The translations under genes were made by a program, and so were the position numbers. A DNA stretch of 64,000 bases, taken from Blasia pusilla (taxonomy: Eukaryota > Marchantiophyta > Marchantiopsida > Blasiales). Location of the stretch: contig CM114271.1 of NCBI GenBank assembly GCA_050084515.1, positions 45,260,001 to 45,324,000 of the forward strand. Direction: 5' to 3'. The notes under the pieces were generated by a model. That model had not been told where the DNA came from. It worked only from the letters and a program-made list of their open reading frames with translations, and made no database searches. Shown one piece after another: positions 59,208 through 64,000 of this stretch; position 1 is the stretch's first letter; each line of letters starts with the position of its first letter.

Positions 59208-62069
59208 ATGATAATGAGGGACGGTAGTGACGAGTTCGTTGGTGTGCGGCGTGGTCAGCACCCGGGCGAACCAAGCGAAATTACGGTCAATTGTCCCGAC
59301 AAGGTCGGTCTTGGCTGCGACTTTGCTCGCATCGTTCTCGAATTTGGACTCACTGTTGTTCGCGGTGGTGAGATTCTCTGCATACTTGCAGCCTGCCATT
59401 CCAAGCCTTTCAAGTTGAGTTTCGTTCATGGTGCTTTTAGGGGATGCTGAACTTCGAACAATCCTCACAGCGCGTCTGCCGGGCACAGAGTTCTGAGGTT
59501 AATGGGCTTTCTGTATTGCAGATTTGTCTACGGATGGAAGATGGTGTTTTGTAGTTTTGTGGGTTGTGCCCAAAAGTGCAGGTTATGGTGTAGTCAAATG
59601 GTCTCTTCTCAAGCAACGCCTGGCTGCGGTGTGCCCTTCTGCCCAAGGAGTGCTGGTCCCAGAGCGTCCTGTGGTGGACCTTACGAAAGAGGTTTTCGTT
59701 CTGCAAGTTTGTACAATAGATCGAGCTGGACTCCTAAATTGTAAGCGTCCACGACCGTAACACTTAGCTAGGGTTTGTTGTAAATATGTCTGCCCGAAAG
59801 AAGCCACTGCAGTCGTACTGGTTTCGCGAGGCATACGCCTAGTCCTCCGCGCATCAACGTATCATGCAAGAAATAGCCACTGCATGTACTACTTCTATTT
59901 GCCTGACGGAAAGTAAAATTTTGTATGCCCGAGTCGCTGTGGACTAAACGAAAGAGGTTCTCCTAGTTTTCACACTGTAGGTCAGCTATGTATATCTTCC
60001 AATGCAAGTGTTTTGAGAAAGATATCCTCAATGCTCGCCACAACTTAGTGACTCGTTTAGTATGATCAGAGACCAAGCGGATGTGACCTTTTCGAATGAG
60101 ATTATTCGGAATACAAAATCATGCACTTGATGACTCCTGGAGAGAGGAGGGACGTAGCTGGCTTTGCACGGTCCCTGGGAACCCATTATATCTGTCCTAC
60201 TCGAGCAAAGAGTTCTGGTTTGAAACAGTGTTGATGTCATATTCTAATCATGAAAATAGGGTTACGTTCCCGCAGTAACTTGACTTCACATGAAATGTGA
60301 GCCTTTGAGATGGACGGTAAACTGCTTCCTGCTTTCTGTCACTGATCTACCTTATGATGCTCTGTTTTTTTTTCTGACAAACTTACAAGCGACAGGCCAT
60401 AGAATGACATTGTTACTATTGTGTGCCATTTCAGCGGTGACACAAACTCTTTGGGAACTGGAGCTCACCATTCACAGAGTGAAAGTTTCGACGAGTCCCG
60501 AGGGCAAGGCTGTCAACCTATTTTTTATAACGGATAAAAGGTGAATGTCACAGCCTGAAGTGCGAATTATTCATGGCATTGATTTTGAGGGTAAGGAACT
60601 TGTGGAGCGGAGTGGATCTTGTTTCTAGTAATGGTTGCCTTGAGAATGTGATACTGGACCTAAGGCCTCTTGTGGTTGCAGTGGAAAGCTGCCCTTGGAT
60701 AAGCAACGGAAAGAAGACATATGTGCCGAAGTCAGAAATTTATTAGGAGCAGGGACTGCTGTTGACTTGACCTTAGCAGGACCAGAATGGGGCGGTCTTG
60801 ATTGTGCACCATATCTTCCCTCATCAGTGTCTAAGGATTTGTTTGATGATGGACAATTTGAACTGATCAGTACTGTTCGGAGAAGTCTACCAGCTACAAA
60901 TTTGAGTGGCCAGACACTACCAACCATGCTGAAACCGGTCATCATTGACAATACAATTAGTCCTGTTCATACTTCAATGCAAATCGTTTGCAAGGACAGA
61001 AAGGGTTTGTTTTATGACTGCATGCGGACATTGAAGGATAATGATCTGCAGGTTCGTGATTCTCAGTCTAGTGGCAGTTCTTCCTGTTTTCATTTGTTTT
61101 TTTAAGCCATTGGGGATAATAGGAATCGAACCCATATCCTCTGCTTGGAAGGCAGATAATTTACCTTTAATCTACACTCGCATTGAAAGTTCTTTAAGAA
61201 TTTCCCGTCATGATCTATCGTTTCATATTCAAAATTTTCTCAGAGTCACTGGCAAGGGCGAGTGATGTTACCGCCTTTTCCTGCAGTAAGAGTTATTTAA
61301 AGGTATTGGGTTCAACTTATTGGATTGGCTCTGTGCTGATGGGATTAGATAGAAATAATTCGTCCTATTTGTCTTAATACATGGAATATTTTCTTCTATT
61401 GTGCAGGTTTCTTTTGGTCGTATCTCTACATTGGAGAAAGGCACCTGTGAGATCAGTTTGTTTGTATTGCAAAGTGGCAGGAAAATAACCGACATACACA
61501 AGCAGGATGCCCTATGCGACTCAATGCTTCAGGAGTTGGTGAATCCCTTGCGAGTGTCAGTTGTCACTAGAGGGCCTGACACTGAATTGCTGGTTGCTGC
61601 ACCAATAGAAAACTGTGGCAGAGGAAGACCTCGTGTGCTATTTGATGTCACTTATGCATTGAAGCTGGAGAAGATTTGTATTTTTAAGGTCAGTAGCAGA
61701 AGATGTTTTCCAGAAGCAGTGTGCAGTGGAAGACATTCATTCCTTTCATTGGTTATTTTCTTGCCACCAACTTTGATGGCTTTTGTAATACATCTAGTCG
61801 GTCCCCGGGCTTCTGAAGGACACTTTTTTAAATGACAATCTTTCACCCTTGAGTTTGCCTCGGTAAGGGATTTTTCAGATAGTGGCTGCTAGCTGACTTT
61901 CTCCCTTGGAATCAATGGCTCTCAGGCAGATATCGGGAGACATGTCGTGGAGAAGCGGCCATGGGAGGTATACCGCTTTCTGCTGGTTGAGAAGCAAGAT
62001 TTTCCTTTGACAAACAGCAGAATTCGCAAAGAAATTACTGAAAAGGTCAAGGCTATCTTAATGGGTTGA
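59208..62069 (+). CDS. ACR9: ACT-domain-repeat protein, ACR9/ACR10-like
   Basis: Six exons: 59208-59367, 59522-59740, 60435-60540, 60682-61051, 61407-61688, 61926-62069 (426 aa), all GT-AG and in frame. Four ACT-type segments can be read: ITVNCPDKVGLGC (from residue 25), VLQVCTIDRAGLLN (second), MQIVCKDRKGLFYD (third), and RPRVLFDVTYALKLEKICIF followed by IGRHVVEKRPWEVYRFLL (fourth). Length fits plant ACR9/ACR10 (about 410-425 aa). ACT domains bind small ligands, usually amino acids. The plant ACR proteins have no catalytic domain and are proposed regulators or sensors, so function is by family only. The ATG at 59214 is an alternative start. Symbol chosen by resemblance; ACR10 is equally possible. 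Confidence 0.88.
61112..61181 (-). pseudogene. tRNA-Gly(UCC)-like sequence in ACR intron 4
   Basis: The 70-nt minus-strand sequence folds as a tRNA. The anticodon stem TCTGC/GCAGA is perfect around CTTCCAA (anticodon TCC, Gly). The T-arm ATGGG-TTCGATT-CCTAT pairs, and a four-pair D-stem (GATT/AATT) with GGT in the loop is visible. The acceptor stem has two mismatches and two G-T pairs, so it is probably decayed. The AT-rich D-arm looks organellar. I infer a mitochondrial-type tRNA gene inserted into nuclear DNA. No CCA is encoded. Confidence 0.6.
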
Positions 62070-64000
62070 CCATCATTGGTGGACGTAATACTACTCTGGA
62101 AGATTCTAACAGGGGAGGGTAGAGTCTAAGTTGTATCTACCTTAGATCATTGTTTCGTTGCTCTCGAGGATATTCATGTACCAAGTACCACACGGAAGGA
62201 TAGAATTGCAAATGGCTGGATTAAGTATCAAAGTATCTTCTTCCTGTGAATCATATCCGTTTTTAAGTTGTAAATAGTTGTCATTGGCTTCTCCTGTGTC
62301 TTTGCGGCTCACATCTACACCTCGTTTTGGACAGTACAACTTTATGCTCAGCAGCATGGACACTGAACTTGTACATTTGATAGTCTAGATAGAAACAGCT
62401 CACCTCGAAGGCCATGGAATCAAATACACTCATAGGAATAGATCTGTATAGCCATTGTAGCTGGGGAGGGTGTAACTTCACTTATTAGGTCTAGATTATG
62501 TCCATAAATTGTACTATGAGCTTGTCAATCAGAACCCTGGCACCAGATTAAAAATCTGCCCATGGAAGGGTCGATACTAGACCGGGCTATATTTTGACCT
62601 CAAATGACGACCGTGCTCTGCTCTCCTTTATCGCTTCTCTTTTCTTCGACACGGCCTGATGTGAAGATGCAACTCTCCTTGCTTAACTAGTTGAGATACG
62701 AGGTTTGCTATGTTGTGAGGGTTCTCGTCTTAGGGGGATTTACAGAGAGATTGTGCAGAGCCGTGCTCATCACCTGTCAAGCACATTTGTCTAGTGGAAA
62801 CTTCTGTGAAACATCCATCCATTTATGATTTATGGGCCCTCTGTTTGGCCGGAGTGCTGGGGCCGTTAGTCAGTGGTGATGAGAGGCTTAGTGAGAAAGT
62901 CGATCTGTCATTTGGATTAGTATCTTCTGGATGAGGTTTTCTACATGGCGTGAGGGTCCTTCGCTCTGTGGTTTTCGACCGTCAAAACATAGGATGAGGC
63001 TCAGTTGGCCCCAGGAGTATCCTTTGCTTCTCAGATTTGGAGGCATGGTAGGCTCTGGCTTCAAGTGGATTCCCTGGGAGCGTCAATGCCTGTCGAGGCT
63101 ATTGTAAGGGACAGAGTTGCAGTGAAACCTTCTCTCCCCACTACTTAGCAGAAGCAAATCTTTCACGTTTAGCGTGCGTTGAACGCGTATCTGTTGTCTT
63201 CTATTCGGATCAGCTTGTATGCGCTTCGCTTCACGTCAGACTTTTGTGTCGACCCTTCGCTGTAAATTGACGAAATCCTGTACGTAAGGGGGTTGCAGAG
63301 TACGAGTGAATTGGAGGCTTATCCCGAATATTCGGGCTGTCGTTGGGGGCTATCGATAGAATGTCTAATTGAATGGTTCAGAGAGGATATCCCCTCGTCT
63401 CGAGTAGTCTGGGATCTTGTAGACAGGACGGGTTATTTACATTCCACTCCAGGTTTATCTGCATGAATGGAAAGATGTCATGAGCTGCAGTGTTCACCAT
63501 GACGCCTTTCTTCATCGGCAGACGTACTTCTTTCTGTGGCGTGGGAGGCAATACCGAAGTAACAGTCGTGATTCCTCTAGCAGACTTCAGGCGAATTTTC
63601 TTGAAGGTCAGTTGGATTTGGCTTTATTGTGCCGGAGCTACGCCAAGATTACAGTCTAGGGAAAGAAGAAACCTCCAGATGCCTCCGATGATCATAGCGA
63701 ACGGGAATATCCTGAACGGATGAATGTGTCGACGACTGTTCATCGGTGTATGGTGATGTTACAGGCTCTGTTTGTCTCATCGGCCATTCATCGGTGTATG
63801 GTCATGCTACAGGCTCTCGATCGGCGGAGATTTCAATGTGAAAAAGTGCTGCAGGAGTTGATGGAACGGAATATTCCTACTGAGGGATGTTATGCGGATT
63901 TGTGCTGCAGAGTGGAGGCTCTCTGTTGGCACGTTTTATTCCTTTCCTGGGGATCGTCTGGGCCGAAAGGATGATGTTTGTCTACAAGTGAGCTTCAACA
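62070..64000. other. ACR 3' flank and unassigned sequence
   Basis: The first few hundred bases are probably 3' UTR. From about 62.6 kb GC content stays moderate, as near genes. ORFs at 63490-63723 and 63720-63974 are unrecognised but could be part of a gene continuing past the window. I cannot support a call. Confidence 0.4.
63739..63818 (+). repeat. Short direct repeat, 48-bp period
   Basis: A 32-bp unit beginning TTCATCGGTGTATGG occurs at 63739-63770 and 63787-63818 with two differences. The period is a multiple of three, so an overlapping frame reads HRCMVMLQAL twice. Confidence 0.85.

Noticed and set aside
58662-59486. 274-codon minus-strand ORF upstream of and overlapping the ACR start
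   Set aside because: Ser/Pro/Leu low-complexity text produced by the purine-rich (GAGAG, GAGGG) strand. It also runs antisense over a supported exon and matches no family.

Overview
The window is nuclear DNA of a land plant. It holds four intron-containing plant genes, all on the + strand, as GC-richer islands in long AT-rich, repeat-filled spacers. The gene families are plant-wide. Loose spacing, many degraded elements and divergence of the proteins from flowering-plant relatives fit a large genome, perhaps of a non-seed plant, but lineage is only a guess. No prokaryotic features, rRNA or CRISPR array were seen.

Layout: 1-12.4 kb is repeat territory. It contains Helitron-like non-autonomous elements, a TIR element at 3501-3925, a dead Ty1/copia retrotransposon (3933 to about 9198) and several near-perfect hairpins. 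The first gene is a vacuolar-type two-pore K+ channel, TPK (15156-18160, 3 exons). After another block of Helitron-like and MITE-like elements comes NEDD1 (24867-30047, 10 exons), a WD40 protein that targets gamma-tubulin complexes. From 31.7 to 44.6 kb lies a second repeat block: a second long Helitron copy, a second TIR element, a 224-bp tandem duplication and dispersed repeats. PRMT6-type protein arginine methyltransferase follows (47042-52739, 13 predicted exons). A cluster of four Helitron-like elements sits at 55.4-57.7 kb. The last gene is an ACT-domain-repeat protein of the ACR9/ACR10 type (59208-62069, 6 exons), with a decayed tRNA-Gly(UCC)-like sequence in intron 4. The last 1.9 kb has no gene I can recognise.

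The four genes are unrelated in function (K+ transport, spindle organisation, protein methylation, amino-acid sensing) and do not form a cluster. The most distinctive material is non-genic. (1) A modular family of Helitron-like elements has at least twelve members or fragments, most of the intact ones inserted between A and T. (2) A set of 14-27 bp near-perfect hairpins includes one present in one copy of a repeat and absent from its sister copy. (3) A pair of about 0.43-0.45 kb TIR elements has long terminal repeats. (4) Two introns (one in NEDD1, one in PRMT6) require GC donors. Exon boundaries were derived by hand from splice sites, reading frame and remembered family sequence, without transcript evidence.
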